Positions 1 through 12,400 of a DNA stretch of 64,000 nucleotides are shown piece by piece. Both the position numbers and the translations under genes were made by a program. The notes beneath the pieces were generated by a model, which saw only the letters and a program-made list of their open reading frames with translations, was not told the DNA's origin and made no database searches. This DNA is from Nereocystis luetkeana (lineage: Eukaryota > Sar > Phaeophyceae > Laminariales > Laminariaceae): NCBI GenBank assembly GCA_031213475.1, contig JARUPZ010000006.1:868001-932000 (forward strand), in the 5' to 3' direction. Positions within the stretch are counted from its first letter, which is position 1, and every line of letters starts with the position of its first letter.

Positions 1-479
1 GAGGAGCAGGAGGAGCAGGAGAGGGAGGGGGGAGGAAAACAGCAGCAGGAGGAGCAGGAGGACGAGAAGGAGAAAAGTGAGGGGGCGTTTGAAGACTGCC
101 ACTACAGCAGCAGCAGCAGCAGCAGCAGCGGTTGTGAGGAGGGAAGCGTAGCTAGGCTAAACGACCCCCGCGCGCCTGCAGCTCTTCCCACGCCCCAAGC
201 TTTCTCGGTACTCCCGCCGCTTCCAGCACCCCCAGCGCTCCAAGCTCTCCAAGCGCTCGAGCAGCCAGCAGCGACCGCAGAGCTCTCGGAGTCGGCGGCG
301 GCAGCGCCCCCAGAAGACTTGAGGGAGCCGCTGTTTTGCTTCGGCGCAATCGCAGACGTTCAGTACTCAGACCGCGAGGATGGATGGAACTTCGCGAAGA
401 GCCACAGGCGGTACTACAGGGGAGGGCTGGTGCAGCTCAGGCGGGCCGTGGACTCCTGGCTGCGAGACGGAAGCATCAG
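1..479 (+). CDS. ADPRM: ADPRM exon 1 (5' partial in window)
   Basis: Open in frame 1 from the first base. The first ~105 codons are low complexity: Glu/Gln-rich, then a Ser run from AGC repeats at 106-129, then Ala/Pro-rich. The conserved domain starts at EPLFCFGAIADVQYSD (codons 109-124) and continues through HRRYYRGGLVQLRRAVDSWL. The exon ends with CATCAG before gtgtgt and leaves a 2-base codon remainder (AG). A 3' splice site inside the low-complexity part (for example before the Ser run, ctacag at about 102-107) cannot be excluded, so only codons from about 108 on are certain. Confidence 0.85.
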
Positions 480-3400
480 GTGTGTTTACCGTTTGGGAAG
501 GAGAAGAGGAAGGTACAGAGGGGGGGAAGGTGTACTCATATCATGCATGGCCGCAATCGTATGACCATAGACCCTCGCATCCCTACAATGCCGGGACGGA
601 GCACGTCGGGTTTTTACCAACCAGGGAGGGGGGGGGGGAGGGGAGCATGGAGTTTTAGTTACGTAGAAATGGATGAGAAGCATCCGGGTTTGTTGGGGGT
701 GAGCCGGAGGGCGTTACGCGGGGGGGTGGGTGGGCGGAGGGGTACGGGTTTTCGTTGGCCGGAGGAGGAGGCGGGGGGGGGGTGGTCATGTCACGCATGG
801 CGGTAGTCGCATGAGGGCGGGGTTGGCTATGTAGGCGGGGGGTCGGCTGCCGCAGTTGAGGCGGACGCTTGACACCTGGCTGCGGGCTGCTGGACGGAAG
901 CACCAGGTTTGTTTGGGTGTGGAGGCAAGGGGGGGGGGGGGGGGTACTCCATATCATGGAGGGGGGAAGTATGAAGTTTGTTTGGGAGACGGGGACGGAA
1001 AACATTCGGGTTCGTTGTGGTGGTGGCCGAAGGGGGGGGTGTACACGATAGGAAAGATATACTCGACCTCATGCATAGCCGTAGTCGTATGACCATAGAC
1101 CCTCGCACCCTTACAATGCCGGACGGAGCATGTCGGGTTTTCACCGACCAGGCAGATATTGCTTGCACCAAGCGCGAAGCGCCGTGAGGTGTCTGGTGAG
1201 TCGCGTGAAGGGTGAGCTGCATCCTACTAAGAACCGCTTGTGAGGCGGACTTGCATATGGATGACGGCTTCAATGAGTTGATTTAATTTCCGGTGTAGGC
1301 ACTTCCAAAGACAGCCAGCAATGAGAGTACTATGTAACTGCCTCTTGGCTGCCTTACCATAAACGCTACGTGATACGATCATTCCCACTTGTGCGGAGTA
1401 ATGATTTGTTCACCTCGCACAAACGATCTAACTCGACAACCAGTTGTGACCGACCGCCAGGAGAAGAAAAAAAAAGCGGTATCCTGATTGTCTAGCTCAA
1501 GTAGTGAGCGGCATGTTTTACAGTGTCGTTGCCAACCGACGCCAACCCAACCTATATATAAAAGGGAGGGGGGGAAGGGGGGAGGGTCTGGCTTGGTGCA
1601 GGGGTTGGGGTTTCGGTTGGCGGGAGGGGGAGAGGGGCGAAGCAGTGATCAACCCCAGATTTCTGCGTGATGAAATGCAGCATCCAGCACACCTGGTATC
1701 CAGCGAGAGTTTCCAGTACGTATCACAAATTATCGAGACAGAAGACTTGGATCACGTATTGATAGTGAATCTCGGAACCCTATGCCCGTGATTAGTGCTA
1801 TGTAGGGTGCTGTGCTTGGCAAGACTCTCGTGGTAGACGTTGGTTCGGCCGGCTTGGCTGCTGTGCTTGGAAATACTCTAGAGGTTGATTCGGCCGTCTC
1901 AGAATGCTGTGGCCTGGAAGCACTCTAGGTTGATTGGGCAGAGTAGAATACGCCCCCTAGCCAACCAGTTTGCGCAAATAGCTACCTTTGAAAGATCCAC
2001 TACCAATATGCAGGTACGATTCATATTAACACTGCGAAAGCCTACGACGCCGTCAGAGGCTTACGTGATCACATACGTGCGTACGTACCTATCCCGAAAA
2101 CCCGGATACAGCAGTAGCTGTAGTGGTATGTACGTACGCACCTGGTAGTTGTGACAACTTGGAGCCCCACCCCCCGGCTTTCTTGCTGCTGGTGCTGCTG
2201 CGCTGCTGCCAGTAGAGTTGAACAGTTATTCGACACTACTATGGTTGGAGTAGACTGGGTACGAGGCAATGGTTGATTGAGTCTGATTGACAGTTACACA
2301 TCTCGTAAACAGTCTGCGATAACCATGGTGTTGAGTAAGCAAAGTGGTACTGGTGAGCTCCACTATATATATGTGGTGATGATGTTTATTTTGCTTGTTT
2401 CTGTGTTTTCTGCCTCATCTCCCGAGGGGAGCGACACTTTTTCGTTTCTTGCAAGAGTATGTTTGGTGCGGCATACCTATACCCGGGTAAGTTTTCGAAG
2501 TCGTACGTAACGTACCTAACACTTGGGTATGGCCCTAATACTTGCGTAAAGTATCGAAACCCTTACCTAACGTACCTTGAACTTAGATAAGGTATTGATG
2601 TCGTCCCCAGGCTTGTACACGTACCTAAACCCGGGTATTTTTTCGACGGGTTTACCCGACACCCGGGTGAGTATTGGAGCGACGTACCTGTCGTACCTGA
2701 AACTTAGGTAGAGTATCAAGGCCCGTACCTAACGCACCTATTTCTTGCTGTAGGTAAATTTTCGGGCTTCGTGCCTGACGTACCTAAACCTTGGGTAAGG
2801 TATTGAGGTCGTCCACAGGCTCTAAACCCGGGTATTTCGTCTACGGGTGTATCCGATACCCTGGTAAGTATTGGTCGCCGTACCTAGCGTACCTAAGCTT
2901 AAATAAGGTTTTTGAGGCCGTGCCTAAGTGCGGGTATGGGTACCCACGCGGGTAACTACCCGGGCACACGTCCGTACAATAAACGTCGAATTGATGGGGC
3001 TGGGCACTGCAGTAGAACAGTGTGTACTGTGCAGTAGTACTCTACTGGCAGCATCTATCTACTGACTGGGCCTGCCAGTAGATGCTGCTACTAGTGTAGT
3101 ATGTTTGATCTCACGCACACCCAAGAAACACGTCAATTTCCTTTTGTCGAAACACCATACCGGTGCTGGGTGAGAGCCCACTTCAACACCACCTTGTACC
3201 GCAAGGGCTGGCGGAGCGATGGAGTAACACACAATGCCAGTTGTTTGTGACAGCTGGCTCGGGAGTCGGGAGTGTCCTGTGTGCTGACCCCCTCGCTCGG
3301 TGAAGCTTGAGCTTCGCGGTCTCCGCCAGTGGTTTCGCTCATATTGATAGTCCACACCGCTACTCTGTCCCCTGGGTTGGGCACGTCCATTAGGCGGCAG

Positions 3401-6400
3401 GTGTCCTGGGTGTGTTCCCCAGGTGGCGTAGATGTCCTAGGTGTGTGGCAGGGAGACCGCACGCCGAATTTGCACTTTTGAATTATTTTTCATCGCAGAT
3501 TTCTCGCAGTGCTTCGTATTACGTACACATTTCGGGTAAGGTATTTGAGTTCGTACCTATACCCCGGCATTACTTCGACGGGTACACCTATGCCCTGGTA
3601 AGTATTGGAGCGACGCACCTATCGTACCTCAAACTGAGGTGAGGAACCGAGGTCCGTACCTAACGTACCTAACACTTTGGTAAGATATCGGGGCCCGTAG
3701 CTAACGTATCTAAAACTTAGGTAAGGTATTGGGGTCATCCCCAGGCTCGTACCCAAACCCGGGTATTTTGTCTACGGGTATACCCGATACCCGGGTAAGT
3801 ATTTGAGAGGTGTACGTATCGTGCCTGAAACAGGTAAGGTGTCGTGGTCCGTACCTAACGTACCTAACACTTACCTGATAGGTGAGGTATCGAGGTCCGT
3901 ACCTAACGTACCTATGCGTCGGGTACGGGTACATACCCGGGTATACTTACCTTACCCAACATACCCTCGATTTTTTGTCATTCCGGTATGTTTTCCTTCG
4001 TTTGTTTCGGTTGTTCTCTCTTTCATAAATTGTTAATGCCATTCTGGTCGTACCCGGTACGATGATATGGCATGGAATTGCTCACTGTGTAGCGATGAGA
4101 TATCTCCGTGTCGTGGTTTAGTGAGCACATACCTTGTATCTCTCCACGATTGAAGAATCGGCACGGACACTGGTTGTGCTGGATGTCGACGGGCAGAAAG
4201 AACGGTTTCAATGTGAAGAGAACAGACACCGCAAGTATTTTATACTCATTTAGGGCCCCGTCTTAACGAGAAACTTTTTCGTGATATTCGAATAGGAAAA
4301 AATGAATTTGATTTGATTTGAATAGAATTTCATGAAAACTATGTCTTTGGGTCCTATCGAGGACTATAGCGTATTTGGAAAATAAAACGAATACCTGGTA
4401 GCGCACAAGGGCCAACGAACACCCGAGGGCAACCAACGAGGCGAGCGACGGCCCGCGTCCTCCCCGGGGCGCCGCGGTCAGCGGCCGATTGTTTCTGCCG
4501 GCACCGCCGAAAAGACTATCGCTCTTGGGACGTCTTGGGTGGTCGGCGCAGGCCCGAAGCCCCACGCAGGCAGCAGCAACGGGGATACAGCGATCGAACA
4601 TCTGAGCAAGGTCGTGACCTGGTCGGCGCTCGCGTGGTTTGCAAGGCAAAGAGGGATGAAAAGCTGGGTTTGCGACGGCCCTGTAAAGTTTGAGGCGCCG
4701 CGGATGGTCTACTCTGTGCTGCGGGCCGTCGGACCTCACGCTGCGGCTACTCCAGTGGCCCAGTCTCTCGGGAATGGTGGATCTCACTTGTAAAGCAGTC
4801 GACGACACGACTCAAGTTTGCGTGGCTTGCTTCGGTTTCAGGAACATGCCACGTCGAGTTGAACAAACTCCCCAAATTGAATAATACGAAGAGCAAAATA
4901 AGTCCCAAAATACTTCTTGTCGAATCGTATTGTTTCGTTTTATTTGAATCAAGAGTCAAAATGCCTGCTTGGTGATTCACTTTTCGACCAATCAGATGCA
5001 AATCAAATCAGACGCAAAAACAATTGGCGGAGTATCATGAAAACAAAAATCTCCCATTAAGATGGGCCCTTAGACCATCCCATTCATCAGTTATTCGACA
5101 CTATGGTTGGCACACACTGGCTGTGTACGAACGACAAAGGGACTAACAGTAGTGCTAGATGACCAATGGTTGATTGGGTGTGTTGATTGATCTCTAAAGG
5201 TATAGACGCAGCTGGCACGGGAACGCGTGGTTGACTCCGGACAATAACACGGAACTCCTCTTATATATTATATACCCGACCTGTCGAGCCGACTCGTCTC
5301 ATATGGAGCTACAGCTAACGAGTGGCATTGGTGGGGTACACATTACCCCGATATCCCAATACCCTACTACCAGAATCCCTTTCCAGCATGGAACTCCTCA
5401 AACTGCGATGGATCTTTATGGATCGTGTTCTTGGGTACAATGTTACAGGGTCTGATTGCCTTTGAGGGTTTTGGGTGTACCAGGTATACAGGAACCCTCG
5501 ACAACCATATGGTGTCACTCCCCCTCGCCGCTGCTATCCCTGCCTTTGTCCTCAAATTATGCCTTCATTCATTTTTTTCTGCGGTGCCACTTTTCCCGGC
5601 CGTTCATTCCCGGTTACAGTACTTGGTGCTACTGCTGCTATTGTAGTTTTTTCATGTTGCTACGCTGATGCGCTGTTGTTGCTGCTTCATCCTATCTGCA
5701 TTTTTCCCCTATCACGGGGGACCATAGTAAATAGGACCAAATAGTGTTATAATAGTAAAAATAGGGAAATATGTAGGTTTTTGAGCGTACCGTAGGTCCT
5801 ATTTAATGTGGTTCCCCCTAATAACAGGTTGTTCCTATAAACATGGTTGCAGTTATTCGTAGTGAGGAGGGTTGCTTTCCGTTTATTCGACAAAAATGGT
5901 TGACACACACTGTGTACGAGACGAATAGAACTCACCCGAAGTATAAGCCAATCAGAGCAACCCTAGCCCTGAACCCAAGCCAATCAGACCAAATCTCGCA
6001 TAAGTGGTAAGGTCTACTGGTAGCTAGAACAGTGGTCGTTGAAGATTGTTCACCCGAGTTGCTTGCTGGTGCTGCGCTGCTGCTGTTTTGTTGTTGGTGC
6101 TGCCGCTGCCGCTGCCGCCGCTGCCCCTCCTGGTTTGTGTTGTATATGGTGTCCAGCATGCCGACATATCATAATATCGGGCTTCGACGTATCGCATCGA
6201 GCACCTTGTGCCCTCCCATGTATGTACCAGGTATCTCCTGTGGCATCCCCGTGTTTTATTTATTTGTGCTGGTCCTGGACGAAAAAATCGTCATGCCAGG
6301 TATACCAATCTGATGTTTCATGTGTAAATATCCTTTCGAACTCGATTCTCGCTCTACATAAATTATATCATACTCGATCTGATGTTTTAGTATCGATATC

Positions 6401-9400
6401 GTATCGAACTCGATCCAAAAATCAATCAATCATATCGTATATCAAAAGTGTCTGATGTTTTGTTTATCGATATCGTATCGAACTCGATCCAAAAATCAAT
6501 CAATCATGTCGTATATCGAAAGTGTCTGATGTTTTGTTTATCGATATCTCATCGAACTCGACCCACAATCAATCATCTATATCGTGGAACTCGATCCTAG
6601 ATTTTGTTTATCGATATCGCATCGAAGTCGACCCACAAATAATCTATTATATACCTGGTAGTAGAACTCGATAATATATTTTGCTGTCGATATCGTACCG
6701 AATTCGGTCCACAATCAACCAATTATTTAGTGGAATTCGATAATATATTTTGCTGTCGATATCGTACCGAATTCGGTCCACAATCAACCAATTATTTAGT
6801 GGAATTCGATCATGTGTTGTGCTGTCTGTATCGTATCGAAATCGATCCACAATCAATCAATCATATCGTATACCAGGTACCAGGTATCAAACTCGTGTGG
6901 TGTTGTGCTGTCGATATCGCATATCGTATCCCCAGGTACCAGGTATCCTACTGGTGTGATGTTTGCTGTCGATACCGGATCGAAATCGATCTGATGTTTC
7001 ATCGATATCATATCGAGCTCGTCATGACGTCTCCCTGATCGATATCGTATCGGTCTCGATCCACACTCGATCAACCGTATCGTATATCAAACTTGTCTGA
7101 TGTTTTTGATGTTTTATCTGTCGATATCATATCGCAGTCGACCCACAATCAGTCAATATTGATAGAATATCGAACTCGGTCGGGATCTTCATTTATCGGC
7201 GTCGCATTTTATTTTTGGTCTTCCTCTGTCTCTCAGTCTGTGACCACAGAATCAGTATCTCTCTAGGATAGGGGATCAGGACGGACACTGGGTGTGGTGC
7301 TGATGAAGCTGGGTAGAAAGGACGATTTAATGTGAAGACAACAACATGTCGAACTCGATATGATACTGACTTATCGATATCATTCATAACATGACAACTA
7401 TTACTACTGCACTGTCACCGCTGTCGCCCCTCATAACCGTTTTTATTGTATGTTTTTTTAATCTAATCAAAAGGTTCGCGTTGCAGCTGGGTGACGTGAT
7501 CGACGGGTGCAACAGACATGGGCAGTCCGAGCAGGCGCTGAGGAACGTGAAGGGGGAGTTGGACCGCCTTGCTGTGGGGCTGCCGCTGGGCGTCCTGAAC
7601 AGCTTGGGGAACCACGAGCTGTACAACTTTTCGAAGCGGCATTGGGCGAGAGAGGTGTGATTGGCGGTGGGCATCATATAAAAACTTTCGAACATATCGA
7701 TAGGTATCGAGCTGTCGATTGCGGGTGTTGGGGCATCGTATCGTCGAAAGTGTCGATACATTCGATAGGTATGGAACTTTCGATGTATCATATAAGACGT
7801 GTTTGGCCCTCCTACGATGGCATATCGTGTCGGACGCGCTCGGCTCTCCTATGAAACACCCCCCGGCATCCATCGGGTTTTCCATGCAGACACCGAACGA
7901 AAGCTTCGATGTATATATCTAATATCCAAATGGTATCGATTCGTTTTTTTTTTTGTTATCGGTATCGCATCAACTCATTTTTTTCATCCCGTGCTTGGCG
8001 CCGAGAATCGTACTTGCGAAAACAGACGAGACTCACCCGTGTCGTTTATCACCCCGCGATGAGTCATGACCACCCCGAGGCATCTTATCACCACCCGAGT
8101 TATCACCTTCCGAGATATCAACTTCGCGAGTTATCAATCACGACCCGAATGATCACAACCCGAGTTTTCACCACTCCTAAGTTATTAACTCGCTAGCTAT
8201 CACCACGCGAGTTATCACGTTGCGAGCGTTATCACCACCCAACTTATCGCTTCGCGAAATTGTCACCATCCGAGTTATCACAACCCAAGTGATCACTGCC
8301 CAAGTTATTAATCACCACCCGAGATACCACTTTGCGAATATTACCGCCACCCGAGTTGTGTCATCACCCAAGTTATCGCTTCGCGATGTTTTACAGTCCG
8401 GTTTACCACTACCCAAGTGATCACCACCCAAGTTATCACTTCGCGAGTTGTCACCATCCGAGTCATCACCTTCACCACCCAAGCAGTCACTACGCGAGTT
8501 GTCACCATCCGAAATATCACCGGGTTACGATTCGCACGGCTTCTTCCTTCATCCACCACGCCGATGACTATACCCCCCCCCCCCCCCCCCCCCGCCCTGT
8601 CTCGAAGGAGATGCGTGGTCAATGGTCAAATGCCTTAAGGCAAGCAAAACGTGAGTACGCCCCCGCCCCCCCCCCCTCTACCCGTTTCAAACATGCCTCT
8701 TCCAGATAGACTGCTCGACCCGTGCTAGAGCTGTCGCCCTTGCCCCAAGCACCATCGCACCGAGAGCACCCCTCGATGATGCGTCCCCGCCTCCTCCTCT
8801 TTCGGCTACGGCGGGTATCGTCAAGGAGGAGGTGGAGGGTCCGGGAAGCTCGACCGACTCGGACGGCGGCGGTGCGATTCCGAAAATGTCGAAGGAACGT
8901 TTCTACTACAGCTTTTGCCCCCACCCTCTGTACCGATTGGTGTCGCTGGACACGTACGATGTCAACGCCATAAGGGGGGGGCGGACAGAGGAGGGGCAGG
9001 AAGTGGTGGGAGAGGAGTGGGGAGGGGAGCGAGGGAGGGGAGTTAGTGATATGCCGCCGGAGAGGGGTGCGGTGGAGATACTGTCAGAGCAGAACCCGAA
9101 CGAGGATAAGAACGACTCGGAGGGCATGGAGGGTTTAAGCACAAGGTTTGGTGTGGAGTGGTGATGTGCGTCGGTTAATCAGCCAATCAAGCAATCAATC
9201 GACCAATCAATCAATCGATCGATCCATCCATCCATCCATCAAGCTTTCAAACACAATCCGTAAACATCAGATAATACAAAAAATCAATTAATGGATAAGG
9301 ATCAATCAATCGAATTCAACCGGTCGTCCAGTCAACCAAACGCACTGAAGCGATCAAAAACGATCTAAACCAGTCAATCAGTACATCAACCTCTCAACCA

Positions 9401-12400
9401 ATCGATCAATCGATCAGTCGACCAATAAAATTCAACCAACCCACCAATCAACGAGCCAATCGCAACCTTCCCGTCCGCCCATCCCAAAACATTGGCTCTG
9501 TTCCCGCACGTTCGTGGGTGTCAAGGTTTGTGCTGTACAACGGAGGGGTGGGCAAGGAGCAGCTCTTGTGGCTGGAGAAGGAGCTAACAGAGGCTACCGC
9601 GGCGGGCCAGAGGGTTATCGCATTCGGGCACGTTCCGATTCATCCCATAGACGCGCCTTCCAACTGCCTCGTCTGGAACTACAAAGATGTGCGTATGGCA
9701 TCGAACCGACCGCCAACGCTAATGTTTGGGATTTTTTACTACCCTGTATGAACCTAGAACCGTCAGCACTGGTCCAGCTCTCGTTTCTAAAAGTGGGAGT
9801 CGGCAAGAATTTCACGACTGAAAACGAATTCGGTGAGCGAGCGCCGTCAGGTAACTAAGTGACTTTCGTCGGTACGTCGGCTGACGAAGCCAGGTGATGG
9901 CCAGCCGATGTGCCGACTTAGGCCAGGCGAGCGAAGCAAGGCGAACCACCCGAGGGGGTCATAGTTAATGGGACCTATGGTACACACAAAAACCTATATA
10001 TTTCCATATTTTTACTATTAGTACTTGGTCCTATTTACTATGGCCCCCCGTAATAATAGAAGTGAAAAGAATGTATCCGTAATTGAACAATCCTTCCTAC
10101 ACCCAATAAGCCAGTAAGCCGCATAGTCGGCACAAACGACTAAACTATTATTATTAGCCCGACTAATCACTAGTTGGTGGCTTGACTCTTATAGGGAAAA
10201 ATGCAGTGCCGTTGTGCGGGATCGAATCACTTGAATTCTAAGTACAGACAGTAGTTTATCCTCAAAACGGGATTGCACTATTAAATGGGTGAAATCGTCC
10301 CGATTGACAGCTCTACTCGTTCCGGTGTACGGAGTAAGAATTGGATGCTCCAATCAAAATATATCCCGACGTGTGCTCATGAGCAACACTGCAGTTTTAC
10401 TGCTTCAAGTTGTGTCTAGCCAGCGATTGTGATTTTTTCCGTGGAAGCGTCGTTAACAGTGTTGGGTATGGCATCGATACATCTACGTCCTGCTGCCGCC
10501 TTTGTACCGAGTTGTTGAAACTCTCGGTGTGTCGTGTCGAACGCGTTTTTTGCCCTCCATGCCCTGGCGTCCCTGTCTACTTCGTTGTGCTCGTGCTGAA
10601 CGTCGTTTTTTCGACGTGTGTACCGACCATCGACGTTTTGTTGTATCTTAATCGGTGTATTCTGACAGATGCACCACGACAGCCGTCGACATAAAGGCAA
10701 CCAACTGAGGGTTTATTTCGGGATCGGTGTAGCGGTATGTTTCTTGCTGTGGCCGGGAACATATTGACCGTCTGGAGTCTGGGGTCTGGGGTCAACATCA
10801 AACGGGGATTGTTTATTCCACCAGGTTGATATTGGTTGTTTGCGAGTGTCATGAAAAATCGTAAAAGGTGTGTTACGTTGTTTGTCATGAAGCCGTCACC
10901 ATTTAATGGTCGCTTCGGCTTATTGTGCCATAGAAGCGTGAAAAAATACTTTGACGATCGTCTTGACGCCGTCAGGAACCATTGACGATTGACGATTGTC
11001 CTAAGACAAGCATTAGCTCGACGATAACATTTAAACCGCCAGGTTGCCGCCCCCCCCGTTCGTCCCCTCCCCTTCCGCCTTAAAAGCGATGCACAAGCAA
11101 GTCACAAGCCCTTGGTGCAAGCACTATCTTCCTGGTCGTTCAAAACCCGACGTGCTCCGTCCCGGTATTGTAGGGATGCGAGGGTCTACGGTCATACGAC
11201 TACGTCCATACATGATCTCGAGTACCCTCCCACCCCCAAGCCCCCAACCCCTCTCTATCTCCACCCCCCCCCCCCCCCCCCCCCCCCCCTCAGCTTCGCC
11301 CGGGAATAAAACTAGCAGAAACAATATAGGTAAGATATGGATACAACGTATCGAACGCCCAACTGTTGAAGTTCTCTGTTATTACGGGGGACCATAGTAA
11401 ACAGGACCTACGGTACAGACAAAAACCTATATAATTCATTATTTTTACGGACAACATTTGGTCCTATGTACTATGGCCCCCCGAAATAGGAGTAGGAAAG
11501 GTGCTCCGTCTATTAATAGCAAGGGATGCGTGATCAATGGTCAAATGACTACTGTAGGACAAGCAACAAACGAGTACGCCCCACCCCCCACCCTGCGTTG
11601 TCGGTCTCGGAAGGTGTTGGAAGTGATGCATCAGTTTGACTGCGTGGCAATGTTCCTCTCAGGGCACCGACACCAAGAGAGCTACTGCATCGACAACAGA
11701 GGGGTGCACCATGTCTCGCTCGCGGCCGCTCTCGAGGCTCCTCCGGACCAGGCGAGTCTCCTCGAAATGTTTCTCGGCCCGACCGAATTCACTCAACCCT
11801 ACCGAATAGGCTATTATGATATAACCCTATGCTTCGAAATAATATATTTAGAACACAAACCCCTCATCGTCTGTGCTGCGTAGTGTGTTGTTCGTCTCTT
11901 TTCAAGGTAGAGGTCGCCTCAATCAGTTGATTCCACCTCTCGGTCAGATGCTCGATTCCCCACAGTCTTGACGTCGTAGATTTTTTTCAAGGCAGATTTT
12001 GTTGCCGGGTGGGAACCATAAGAGTTTGGAGGATCTAGCAAACACGTTTTTGCTGAGTTGGATCTGTGTACTGCACAGATCCTGCACAACCTCTCACAGC
12101 GGCAGGTGAGGAGGAACTAGACCATCTACTGTATACAGATTGGTCAGATTGATCAAGATAGATCGTCGTCTGACTGAGGTGTGAAATATTCGACTTTGGA
12201 GACCGCTGTTCTTGAGCGTTGCACGGCAGACCCCCCGCGCCACGCCTCCCCCAAGTCTGGTCCGTAGAAGGGCCCCCTTTGCTGACCGTCGCCCCCGTGC
12301 GCCCATGTGGCATCCACCGGCCGGTGCCGCGCAGTTCCGCCTCTGTTTCTTGTATCACAGCGTCCTTCCTCCTTTGAGAACACGCCATAGATGAAGAGAC

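Noticed and set aside
4263..4808. 181-codon minus-strand frame as a gene
   Set aside because: It lies inside the 817 bp inverted-repeat element, starts from no clear signal and shows no domain. Kept only as element content.
8707..8729. ADPRM exon 3 starting at the strong acceptor ttccag (8706)
   Set aside because: The frame needed by the downstream FYYSFCPHP segment contains TAG at 8727-8729, so the start must be at 8730 or 8751.
11752..11883. Exon 5 reading straight to the stop at 11881 as the true ADPRM C-terminus
   Set aside because: The 43 residues do not resemble the family, while the GC-donor junction to 14218 restores the conserved C-terminal pattern in phase.
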